Below are positions 5,181 to 12,603 of a DNA stretch of 15,375 bases, in pieces; within the stretch, counting starts at the first letter, position 1, and each line of letters starts with the position of its first letter. Origin of the DNA: CAYPOY01 sp964412395 (GTDB taxonomy: Bacteria; Chloroflexota; Anaerolineae; B4-G1); the NCBI GenBank assembly GCA_964412395.1, contig CAYPOY010000105.1, positions 1 through 15,375 of the forward strand. The letters are read 5' to 3'. The translations under genes and the position numbers were made by a program. The notes under the pieces are model-generated. The model was given only the letters and a program-made list of their open reading frames with translations. It ran no database searches and was not told where the DNA came from.

Positions 5181-7348
5181 CAAGTATCAAGCGGAAACTT
5201 CAACTGCCCGGCGATTCCCCCTGGGCCGATCATATCCAGCAATCGCGCTTCATCAATTGCCGGCACACCCAGTTGCTGCGCCTTGCGGTACTTGGTGCCG
5301 CCAGGCGCCCCCCCCACCAGCAGGTAGTTCGTTTTGCGGCTGACGCTACTGGTGACCTTCCCACCATGCCGCTCGATCATCTCCGCCACCTCCTGCCGGG
5401 GGCGGGAGAGGGTGCCAGTTATGACGAAGGTCAGCCCTTCCAACGGCCCTTCCGCAGGCGCAGCGGAGGCCTCCTGCTCCAGTTTTACCTCTGCCTCGCG
5501 CAACTTATCTATAAACCTCTTGTTACGCGGGCGGGCGAACCACTCCACGATAGCTCCAGCGGTGTGGGGCCCCATCCCCTCGATAGCCTCCAACTCCTCG
5601 CGGCTGGCCTGCGCCAGTTCCTCCAGCGAGCAATAGTGCTGTACCAGCAACTGTGCCACGATGCCACCCACGCCCCGGATGCCCAACGCGGCGACGACCT
5701 GTGCCAGCGGTCGCTCCTTGCTGACCTCGATGGCTGACAGCAGGTTGTCCGCGCTCTTGTCGGCGAAGCCCTCCAACGGCAGCAGATCCTCCCGCTTGAG
5801 ATAATACAGGTCGGCGGCGTCCTGCACCAATCCGCGCTCCACCAGAAGTTGTGCCGTCCGCTCGCCCAGCCCCTCGACATCCATCGCGGCAGCGAAGTAC
5901 CCCACGCGCCGCACGCGCTGTTCTGGACAGGCGACGTTGACGCAGTAGACCGCCACCTCGTCCTCCGGCGAGACCACCGGCTCGCCGCAAGAGGGACAGA
6001 CCTCCGGCAGATCATAGACCTTCTCCTCCCCCGTGCGCACCTCGATCACCGGCCTGACGACGTAGGGGATGACGTCGCCAGCCCGCCGGATCACCACCGT
6101 ATCGCCGATGCGGATGCCCTTGCGTTGCAAGTCCTCGAAGTTGTGCAAAGTGGCCTTGCGAATGGTCACGCCGCCCAGTCGTACCGGCTCCAGGTAGGCG
6201 AAGGGGGTCAACGCGCCGGTGCGCCCCACGTTGACGCCGATGTCCAGCACTTTGGTCGTCGCCTCGCGGCCGGGGAACTTGAACGCCACCTCACCTCGCG
6301 GTGCTCGCCCCACCGCACCCATCACCGCCTGCGTCGCCAGGTCATCCACTTTGATCACCAGGCCATCCACCTCGTAATCCACCGTATCCCGCTTTTCGAT
6401 CCAACCCTCGCAGTAGATAATCACCTCGTCCAGCGACTCGAAGCGGGCGACGTACTCCGAGACGGGGAAGCCCAACTCCCGCAGGTAGGCCAACGTCTCC
6501 CACTGAGTGGGCGGCACAGGCCCATCGGCCTCGACGATACGGTAGCAAAGCAGGGTGATGGGGCGGGTGGCGGTGATACGTGGGTCAAGTTGGCGCAAGC
6601 TACCCGCCGCCGCGTTGCGCGGGTTGGCGAAAAGCTTCTCCCCCGCCTCGGCCTGCCGGCGGTTCAACGCCTCAAAGTCCTCGATCCGCATCATCGCCTC
6701 GCCGCGCACGACCAGGCGGTGGGGCACCTCCCCCAAATCCCCCTCCCGCACGACCAGGCGGTGGGGCACCTCCCCCCAATCCCCCCCCCGCACGACCAGG
6801 CGGTGGCCCCCCCTCCCCCAATCCCCCCCCCGCATCGGGGGGGGGCAGGGGGGGGGTACGGGAATGCGCAGAGGCAGCGTGCGCACCGTGCGCAGATTGA
6901 CCGTCACGTCCTCGCCGACATACCCGTCCCCTCGCGTCGCCCCCAGGACGAAAAGGCCGTCCTCGTAATGCAGCACGACCGTCAGCCCGTCCAGTTTAGG
7001 CTCAACCACCCAGGCGGGCGGGGGAGCGTCGGCCGGGATGAACTTGCTCACCCGTTCCCACCAGGCGTGGATTTCCTCACCGCTGGACCCCTTGTCCAGG
7101 CTGAGGATGGGGGCAGAATGCTCCACCTTGATGAACCCCTCGGCGGGCTGCGCGCCCACCCGCTGAGTTGGCGAGTCAGGCGTGATCAGTTCCGGGTACG
7201 CTGCCTCCAGTTCGCGCAGTTCGTCCATCAGCGCGTCGTAGTCGGCGTCGCTGATGATGGGATCATTCAGCACGCAGTAGCGGTAGTTGTGGTAATTGAT
7301 CTCGCGCCGCAGTTGCGCAATGCGTTCGGCAACTTCACGTTGGGTCAT
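5180..7348 (-). CDS. ligA: NAD+-dependent DNA ligase LigA
   Basis: LigA seals nicks in DNA during replication and repair, using NAD+. All domains are present in the 722-residue product: the Ia domain (NYHNYRYCVLNDP, 19-31), the adenylation site EPKLDG with Lys118, GATRGDGYVGEDVT, the Cys4 zinc finger (CPSC...CVNVAC, about 449-470), helix-hairpin-helix repeats, and a C-terminal BRCT domain (LTFVITGTLSRPRQEVAEMI from about 635). The usual length is near 670; the extra 50 residues are an in-frame tandem repeat at about 164-214 in the adenylation domain. ATG 7348 is preferred because GGGGG lies eight bases upstream; GTG 7357 and ATG 7354 are possible but sit too close to that site. Its stop overlaps the start of the small gene downstream. 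Confidence 0.96.
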   Translation of the reverse strand: MTQREVAERIAQLRREINYHNYRYCVLNDPIISDADYDALMDELRELEAAYPELITPDSPTQRVGAQPAEGFIKVEHSAPILSLDKGSSGEEIHAWWERVSKFIPADAPPPAWVVEPKLDGLTVVLHYEDGLFVLGATRGDGYVGEDVTVNLRTVRTLPLRIPVPPPCPPPMRGGDWGRGGHRLVVRGGDWGEVPHRLVVREGDLGEVPHRLVVRGEAMMRIEDFEALNRRQAEAGEKLFANPRNAAAGSLRQLDPRITATRPITLLCYRIVEADGPVPPTQWETLAYLRELGFPVSEYVARFESLDEVIIYCEGWIEKRDTVDYEVDGLVIKVDDLATQAVMGAVGRAPRGEVAFKFPGREATTKVLDIGVNVGRTGALTPFAYLEPVRLGGVTIRKATLHNFEDLQRKGIRIGDTVVIRRAGDVIPYVVRPVIEVRTGEEKVYDLPEVCPSCGEPVVSPEDEVAVYCVNVACPEQRVRRVGYFAAAMDVEGLGERTAQLLVERGLVQDAADLYYLKREDLLPLEGFADKSADNLLSAIEVSKERPLAQVVAALGIRGVGGIVAQLLVQHYCSLEELAQASREELEAIEGMGPHTAGAIVEWFARPRNKRFIDKLREAEVKLEQEASAAPAEGPLEGLTFVITGTLSRPRQEVAEMIERHGGKVTSSVSRKTNYLLVGGAPGGTKYRKAQQLGVPAIDEARLLDMIGPGGIAGQLKFPLDT
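6705..6830. repeat. Three 42-bp tandem repeats inside ligA
   Basis: Three consecutive 42-bp units start at 6705, 6747 and 6789, each beginning CGCACGACCAGGCGGTGG. As 42 is a multiple of three, the ligase frame is kept and the protein gains a 14-residue repeat (HRLVVRGGDWGEVP and variants). The last protein copy runs directly into the conserved VRGEAMMRIEDFEALN, which suggests the unit arose by duplication of the native HRLVVRGE segment together with C-rich inserted DNA. Confidence 0.85.
6823..6856. repeat. C9/G9 hairpin with a second G9 tract inside ligA
   Basis: Nine C (6823-6831), GCATC, nine G (6837-6845), CA and nine more G (6848-6856) follow the 42-bp repeats. C9 and G9 can pair fully, and either strand could also form G-quadruplexes. 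In the ligase it encodes a PPPCPPPMRGG segment. Homopolymers this long are prone to miscalls, so the exact length is uncertain even though the frame is open. Confidence 0.75.
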
Positions 7349-7374
7349 TGACATCACCCCCGAAACACAATAGA

Positions 7375-7410
7375 TTCATTGTCTCATTGTTCATTGTCTC
7401 ACTGTTCATT
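7375..7410. repeat. 15-bp tandem repeat between the SH3 gene and ligA
   Basis: TTCATTGTCTCATTG (7375-7389) is followed by TTCATTGTCTCACTG (7390-7404) and a partial TTCATT. This AT-rich array fills most of the 65-base gap between the SH3-like gene and ligA. It has no dyad symmetry typical of a terminator. Confidence 0.7.
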
Positions 7411-7413
7411 CCC

Positions 7414-7971
7414 CTACGGATGCTCGACCGGCTCCAGGAAATTCCCGACCGCCCACCACTCCCGTTCCTCGTTCTCTGGATCGCGGGTCTTCCACCACTC
7501 AGAGCCGCCGGATACCGTCGGCCCGTCCACGACGATGAAAACCTCCCCCTCGAGCGCGACGCCCATACGGGTGTAGTTCTCACCGGGCCCCGAGCGGAGG
7601 CTGAGGCCGTCTCCGCCGGTGCCCGCCACCCGGACGTAGCGCCCGATGGCGATGTCGGGCGAGATGGTTGGAATGGGCCCGGCCGTCTCAGTGGGTGGAG
7701 GGGTCGGGCTGACAGCAGGCGTAAGCACTGATGTGGGCGTCCAGATGACGGGCGTGGGGGTAGGGCCGCCACTGGTTGCCTGCCCATGCAGCAGGTACAG
7801 CGCCCACAGGCCGCACACTATCAGCGTCAGCAGCACCACGACGCCCCCAAGTATCCAAACACGAGCGTGCCTGGCCGCCCGATCCCCCTGGACGCCATCC
7901 CCACCCTCGTCGTAATCCCGCCTGACGCGGCGGCTGGGGATTGTTTCATCCGTCCAGTTGTCGCTGTGCAT
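7414..7971 (-). CDS. Membrane-anchored SH3-like domain protein
   Basis: The 185-residue protein has a charged cytoplasmic N-terminus, one membrane helix (VWILGGVVVLLTLIVCGLWA, about 38-57), a Pro/Thr/Ser-rich linker (68-105) and a C-terminal bacterial SH3-like domain (RYVRVAGTGGDGLSLRSGPG from 111, ending WWAVGNFLEP). Such domains usually bind cell-wall peptides or other proteins outside the membrane. The ATG at 7971 has AAGGAG seven bases upstream and is preferred over the longer start at 7998, which would overlap the phosphatase stop. It lies 23 bases after the phosphatase gene and a short way after the secreted amidase, so a role in the cell envelope is likely but not proven. Confidence 0.8.
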   Translation of the reverse strand: MHSDNWTDETIPSRRVRRDYDEGGDGVQGDRAARHARVWILGGVVVLLTLIVCGLWALYLLHGQATSGGPTPTPVIWTPTSVLTPAVSPTPPPTETAGPIPTISPDIAIGRYVRVAGTGGDGLSLRSGPGENYTRMGVALEGEVFIVVDGPTVSGGSEWWKTRDPENEEREWWAVGNFLEPVEHP

Positions 7972-7994
7972 CGTGGTCTCCTTGTCCGTAACTC

Positions 7995-8447
7995 TCAAAC
8001 CTCAAACAGCCTCGGCAGTCGTTCAAACCCCAGCGCGGTCATCGCCCGGGGATTGGCCTGCCGTACCAGGCGGATCGCCTCGTCGGGGGCAAGGCCACGG
8101 TAGCACACCAGGTAACCAGACAGCACTGCCCCGGTGCGGTCCTTGCCAGCGTAGCAGTGGACGAGGGTGGGCCTGCCCGCCGCTACCTCGGCGGCGATAA
8201 AGTCCACCACCGGCAGCATCCTCCGCACCAGCCAGCTCCGCAGCGGGGGGAAGAAAGCCAGCCCACCAGGCAGGAAAACCCGATAGTGGCGAAAGCCTGC
8301 TGTCCGGATCGCCGCTCCGTCCGCCCCCGCCAGCGAGACGATGGTGCGAAAGCCCCCAGCCCAGAGTTCCTCCAGGTCCCAGCCCACCTGCCTCGGCCCG
8401 GGTCGCCCCGCCAGCAGACCCGGTATCACCCAGTAGACAGCCCTCAC
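7995..8447 (-). CDS. Dual-specificity/tyrosine phosphatase-like protein
   Basis: The 150-residue protein carries the cysteine phosphatase signature HCYAGKDRTG (residues 97-106; Cys98 nucleophile, Arg104), as in HCxxGxxRT/S enzymes. The segment WDLEELWAGGFRTIVSLAG upstream resembles the start of a dual-specificity fold, and a possible general-acid loop lies around residues 57-66. The substrate is unknown: phosphotyrosine, a phosphoinositide or a nucleotide are all possible. The GTG at 8447 follows GGAGGT and overlaps the amidase stop as GTGA, so the two genes are probably translationally coupled. The frame stays open further upstream, but that part is antisense-like Arg/Gly-rich sequence lying over the amidase gene. 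Confidence 0.85.
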   Translation of the reverse strand: MRAVYWVIPGLLAGRPGPRQVGWDLEELWAGGFRTIVSLAGADGAAIRTAGFRHYRVFLPGGLAFFPPLRSWLVRRMLPVVDFIAAEVAAGRPTLVHCYAGKDRTGAVLSGYLVCYRGLAPDEAIRLVRQANPRAMTALGFERLPRLFEV

Positions 8448-11400
8448 GGGCAGACCTCCAATGCCACGTCGTCCACGTATAGCGCCGCCGCGTCGTCGTC
8501 CCCGTCGTTCCGCGTGCCGACGTAGAGGGTCACCGTCTGGCCCAGGTAAGCGCTCAGATCGTACTGCCGCTGCTCCCACGTCCGTGCGTCGGACTGCCAG
8601 TGGTCCAGGGCATGGTAGACGTCCGACTGATCCCATAGGCTCACGTAATGCCAATCGTCGGGGTCGCTCTCCTCGCTGATAGGGTAGACCCACAACCACA
8701 GGGTGGCCTCGTTCCCCCCGGGCAGCGTCACCTCCTGCGCCACCGAGGAGTAGGCGTCGCTCCCCGGCTCCCCTGGTGGGATGCCCACCCGCGCGCTTCG
8801 CGCACCGGAGTGGACGTTTGTGGTATCGTAGGTCGCCAACCGGTTGAGCACCCAGCCCTCATCCAACTCAAAGCCGCCGTTGACCAGCACGTCAGTGCAC
8901 TCGCCACCGCCTTCAAAATTGCGCATCACCAGCGGCAGCCAGGCATGATAACGACTTACGGAGAAGGTGTCCGTGACCCACTCCGAGCGATTTCCTGCCG
9001 CATCGAAGACCTGCACCCCCCAGGTGTGCAGCCCATCGGCGATAGGGATGACCGTGTACGCCGACTGGGTGGTCCCATATGACGGAGACAGGGGCTGCCC
9101 ATCCAGTTGCACCACGTAGGCCAGGGGCGATCCCTCGTCCACAACCGTCTCCCACACCAGCGTCACTCCCGGCAAAGCAGAGATGGTGACCCCGCCCGTC
9201 GGCGTGATGAGCACAGTACTGACAGGCGCAAGCGTATCGTAGGTGAAGACGACCTCGGCAGGTGATAGATCAACATCCCCATTCACCGTCCATGCGCGGG
9301 CGCGCAAATAGTAGTCGCTGTCGCCCAGCGCCGGGAGCGTGTAGAACCACGTAAGCGTCCCTGTCGCCGTCAGCCAGGCCGTCCCCGTAAACGAGACCAT
9401 CCCTGTAACCCACGTCGTCGCCGTCAGCCACGTGCTCCCTGCCCAATAGTGGTCATCGCTGGCACGCTGTATCTGCACCTCGACCCGATCCAGTATAGTC
9501 GTCTCTCCCGCCTCCACCGTCCCCTCGAAGGGAGGCTCGATTTTGTAGGCGCTCCCGTCGGCCGGGATGGCAATCTTCGTGTTGACCGGCGGCGCAAGAC
9601 AGGGGGCCAGGAAATCCAACACCTGGGCCATCACGGCTGGCCGCCGGTCCGGCCAGACCGTCTCAAAGGGGAAGCCGAAGTAGACCAGCCGCTCGCAGCC
9701 ATCGGCGACGTTCTCATATTGCACCGCCGCCGTCCCTGCCAGGCCGCCGCTGTAAGCAAGCGCCGCCACGGAGCCGCTGATAGGTGTCATCTGATCCGGG
9801 TAGTCGGCATCGTACATCCCCGGCGCGTCGAAGCGAAAGGGGCCCAGTCCCTCGAAGATGGAGCCCAGGGTCGGAGTGACCACGTATGTCTCCGCGTCGT
9901 CCCCGGCGTAGTCGGCCCGCAGGACGTCGTTATAGAAAGCGGGGTCGGCCCCCAGGTAGTCCAGATGCCAGCCCACCTCCGTGCCGCTCAAGAACAGCGC
10001 CCCACCGTGCCCCAGGAAGTCCTCCAGCAGCGTCCGCTCCGTCGGGTCCAGGGTCTCATCCGGGGCCGACTCCTCCCCCAGGATCCAGTCCACCAGCGCA
10101 TAATCGTCCAGGCTGACCAGCCCATCCCGCACCGTCTCATTGCTGGCGCTGTCGAAGGGGTAGGAGATGACCTCCCCGTGCTGGACCACGTAGTCGTACC
10201 GGTTCATCTGATCCAGGAACATGCGCAGGTTGTACCCCTCCACCGGGTCATAATCAGGCACCAGCATCGTGCGGTTGAGACGGTCGAAGCCATTGACCAG
10301 CAATACCCCGGCATCGTCTCCCACGCGGACCGCCAGGGTCTCGGTGGGGAAGGACTCGCCACCGTCGTTAGCGGCGCTGACGCGGACAAATAGGAGGGAG
10401 TATGGGGAGACAGGGGCGTGGATGTAGGTGGTGGTCGTCACCGGCACCCCATTTGACCAGCCCAGGCCGTCGGTGCTGGTGTAGACCCGGTAGCCGGTGG
10501 GCGCGTCCCCAACCAGCCCGACTGTGTCGGTAGGAGAGGGCCGCCAGGAAACTCGCACCTGTCCCCCGCCCATATTTTGGGCTACCAGGTGGGTTGGCGG
10601 TTCCGGAAGCAGCGTCAGACCTACGCCATCCCGCCGCTCGAAATATTTGACGATGCCCTGGTAGAAGGCGCGGGCAGCCAGCATGTTGAAATACGGTTCC
10701 TTGAGCGCGTCAGTGTCGTCCGGGTGATCGTGATAGGCAACCTCAATCAGAGTACCGGGTATGCACACCGTGGGAGCATTGTCCCACAACTCACGCAGTT
10801 CTCCCAGGTTCATGCTCCGCTTGTCCCCCGGCCAGTCAGAGTCCCATCCGACCCGAATGTCGCGGACTAACTCGGCGTGTATGGCATCGCGCAGTGATTC
10901 GCTGCCCGGAGTGAGCTGCTTACCCTCACCGTTGTGGATGATACTGATCGTGCCGTGCGAATGTGTCTGATAACCGCTGACGCCGTTGGTGTGCCAGGAG
11001 ACGTAGACGGCGTCGTCGCCGGTGCCGGCGTGCTCCCAGCGGGCATAGATGGGCCGGGCGGTCACGTCGCCCGGCGGTGGCCCCATCCCCATCCGCTGGA
11101 CATAATAATAGGCAGCCACCTCCCACCAGGGCTTGTCCGGTGGACGTGGAGCCGCTGTCTCAATACCAGCCAGGTCGTCGAAGGTGCCCCCGCCGAAGCG
11201 GACCGCGTCGGCGATGACCACGTGCCCGGTCACAGCGGACTGGTTGGTCAGCGTGATCCGGGCTTCCCCCCCACCCCGGAGGCCGTAGGTGCCGATGTAG
11301 TGCCAGGTGATGCCGTGATGCCGCTGATCCACGGTCACCGTGGTCTCCCCACCGGCGTGGTGAACGGTGTAGCGGGCGTCAGGAGCGCGGTCGGAGCCGG

Positions 11401-12595
11401 ACCGGTACCAGACGTAGACCGCGTAGCGACCATCGGCAGGGAGGGTGGCAGTCCAGACAGCGGTGGCGGTCGGGGTGCCGGTCACCACCTCGGCCCAGCG
11501 GTAGCCAGTGCCCGCGTAACCGGTGCCCGTGATAGTAGCCGTCGTCCAGGCAGAGGTCTCGAAGTATCCGGTGCCTGGGCCAGGGTCGTCGTTGTCCACC
11601 ACCACCTCAGCTCCGTTCATGTCCCGCTCCCGAACCGGGATGATCTGTGCCCCGGCGTTCCACAGATATTGCAGCAGATACTGGTTCACCGCCTCGGCGT
11701 TATTGTGATCCTCAATGATGGGGCCGACGTAGGGCGGGTTGGGATAGGGCGGGCGCTGGGTGCGCCATCCATCAACATAATCATTCCACTGCCAGCCGTG
11801 TCCCGCGCTGACGTAGACGGTCTTGCCGCTGAGCGCGCCCTGCGGCTGGCCCTGGCCGGCAGCCGGCGGCTGGCCCACGTGGGCCACAGAAAGCGGCGGA
11901 GTCTCCTCGCCGCTGAGCACCGTCTCTTTGCGCGGGTCTGGAATCTCGGGCAAGAAATCTGCCAACGGCACGAACTCCCCGACGCTTGGGTCCCAGGTCT
12001 GGATACGCAAGTCCCGCCAGCCCAAGGGCTCCAGCGTCCAGCCAATCTGTCGGACAATGATCTCAAAGGTAGTGGGGTCCAGGAACTGCAGCGACTCCAG
12101 CGGCACCCCCAGGCGGATCACCACCGTCCCATCGGGCCGCACCTCCAACCCCTCCAGTGTGGTTCCCTCCAGGATGCCAGACCAGATGCCCTGTGCCCGC
12201 TCCTCGGCGGTGGGTCCTGCCAGGAGCGCTGCCATCAACGCCTCCGGATCCAACCCGGCGGCCCCCAACTCGACGGGCCGCTCGACGCAGACGGGTCCCT
12301 GGACGGACCAGAAGCAAACGGGCGGAGGCTCCTGGGCAGCGGCGGTACCGGCGAAGGCAGCCAGGAAGGTGAGGGAGGCGAAAGAAGCAAACGGTAATCT
12401 GAAAATAATCTTAACCGGTTTCAGCAGTGTTTTGAGAATTGATAATGAGACGATGCCTGCCACGACAACAACGACCGTGAAGTAATCCCATTCGTCCAGT
12501 ACAAACCCCAAAGCCAAATCCGCGGCGGGAGGATGCTCCGTATCCGTCACGTATTTTGCCTTGTGGGCCTTGAACTTTTCATCGAATACTTTCAT
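8444..12595 (-). CDS. Large secreted N-acetylmuramoyl-L-alanine amidase with golvesin-like, FN3 and C-terminal binding domains
   Basis: The 1383-residue protein starts with a membrane segment (TVVVVVAGIVSLSIL, 40-54) and then a signal-like stretch ending AGTAAAQ (82-88). A GerMN-like region follows at about 118-215. The amidase_3-type core has a zinc ligand in YVSAGHGW (261-268), Glu295 in GPIIEDHNN, YVSWHTNG (531-538), and the likely catalytic Glu in LIEVAYHDHPDD (616-627). A golvesin-C-like beta domain (about 343-470) sits inside this core. After it come an FN3 domain (about 665-757), a Rossmann-like region of DUF4350 type (763-1000), Ig/FN3-type domains, the motif YHAWLPLVMRN (1216-1226) and a jelly-roll-like binding domain starting VLVNGGFELDEGW. 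It should cut peptide from glycan strands outside the cell. ATG 12595 is preferred, with GAGGG upstream; a start at 12631 would overlap polX. Confidence 0.85.
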   Translation of the reverse strand: MKVFDEKFKAHKAKYVTDTEHPPAADLALGFVLDEWDYFTVVVVVAGIVSLSILKTLLKPVKIIFRLPFASFASLTFLAAFAGTAAAQEPPPVCFWSVQGPVCVERPVELGAAGLDPEALMAALLAGPTAEERAQGIWSGILEGTTLEGLEVRPDGTVVIRLGVPLESLQFLDPTTFEIIVRQIGWTLEPLGWRDLRIQTWDPSVGEFVPLADFLPEIPDPRKETVLSGEETPPLSVAHVGQPPAAGQGQPQGALSGKTVYVSAGHGWQWNDYVDGWRTQRPPYPNPPYVGPIIEDHNNAEAVNQYLLQYLWNAGAQIIPVRERDMNGAEVVVDNDDPGPGTGYFETSAWTTATITGTGYAGTGYRWAEVVTGTPTATAVWTATLPADGRYAVYVWYRSGSDRAPDARYTVHHAGGETTVTVDQRHHGITWHYIGTYGLRGGGEARITLTNQSAVTGHVVIADAVRFGGGTFDDLAGIETAAPRPPDKPWWEVAAYYYVQRMGMGPPPGDVTARPIYARWEHAGTGDDAVYVSWHTNGVSGYQTHSHGTISIIHNGEGKQLTPGSESLRDAIHAELVRDIRVGWDSDWPGDKRSMNLGELRELWDNAPTVCIPGTLIEVAYHDHPDDTDALKEPYFNMLAARAFYQGIVKYFERRDGVGLTLLPEPPTHLVAQNMGGGQVRVSWRPSPTDTVGLVGDAPTGYRVYTSTDGLGWSNGVPVTTTTYIHAPVSPYSLLFVRVSAANDGGESFPTETLAVRVGDDAGVLLVNGFDRLNRTMLVPDYDPVEGYNLRMFLDQMNRYDYVVQHGEVISYPFDSASNETVRDGLVSLDDYALVDWILGEESAPDETLDPTERTLLEDFLGHGGALFLSGTEVGWHLDYLGADPAFYNDVLRADYAGDDAETYVVTPTLGSIFEGLGPFRFDAPGMYDADYPDQMTPISGSVAALAYSGGLAGTAAVQYENVADGCERLVYFGFPFETVWPDRRPAVMAQVLDFLAPCLAPPVNTKIAIPADGSAYKIEPPFEGTVEAGETTILDRVEVQIQRASDDHYWAGSTWLTATTWVTGMVSFTGTAWLTATGTLTWFYTLPALGDSDYYLRARAWTVNGDVDLSPAEVVFTYDTLAPVSTVLITPTGGVTISALPGVTLVWETVVDEGSPLAYVVQLDGQPLSPSYGTTQSAYTVIPIADGLHTWGVQVFDAAGNRSEWVTDTFSVSRYHAWLPLVMRNFEGGGECTDVLVNGGFELDEGWVLNRLATYDTTNVHSGARSARVGIPPGEPGSDAYSSVAQEVTLPGGNEATLWLWVYPISEESDPDDWHYVSLWDQSDVYHALDHWQSDARTWEQRQYDLSAYLGQTVTLYVGTRNDGDDDAAALYVDDVALEVCP

Positions 12596-12603
12596 ACACA
12601 CCC

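Noticed and set aside
6705..6834. CRISPR array
   Set aside because: The 42-bp units are directly adjacent with no unique spacers, and they are in frame with ligA.
5849..7351. 500-residue open frame on the plus strand, opposite ligA
   Set aside because: It lies entirely antisense to ligA, whose domains and motifs are unmistakable. The product is rich in His, Arg, Gln and Pro, as expected from a shadow of GC-rich coding DNA.
8448..8699. N-terminal extension of the phosphatase
   Set aside because: The upstream frame is Arg/Gly-rich shadow of the amidase C-terminus; the phosphatase fold begins just after GTG 8447, which has its own ribosome site.
10934..12397. 487-residue open frame on the plus strand, opposite the amidase
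   Set aside because: It is antisense to the amidase core with no recognisable motif; long shadow frames are common at this GC content.
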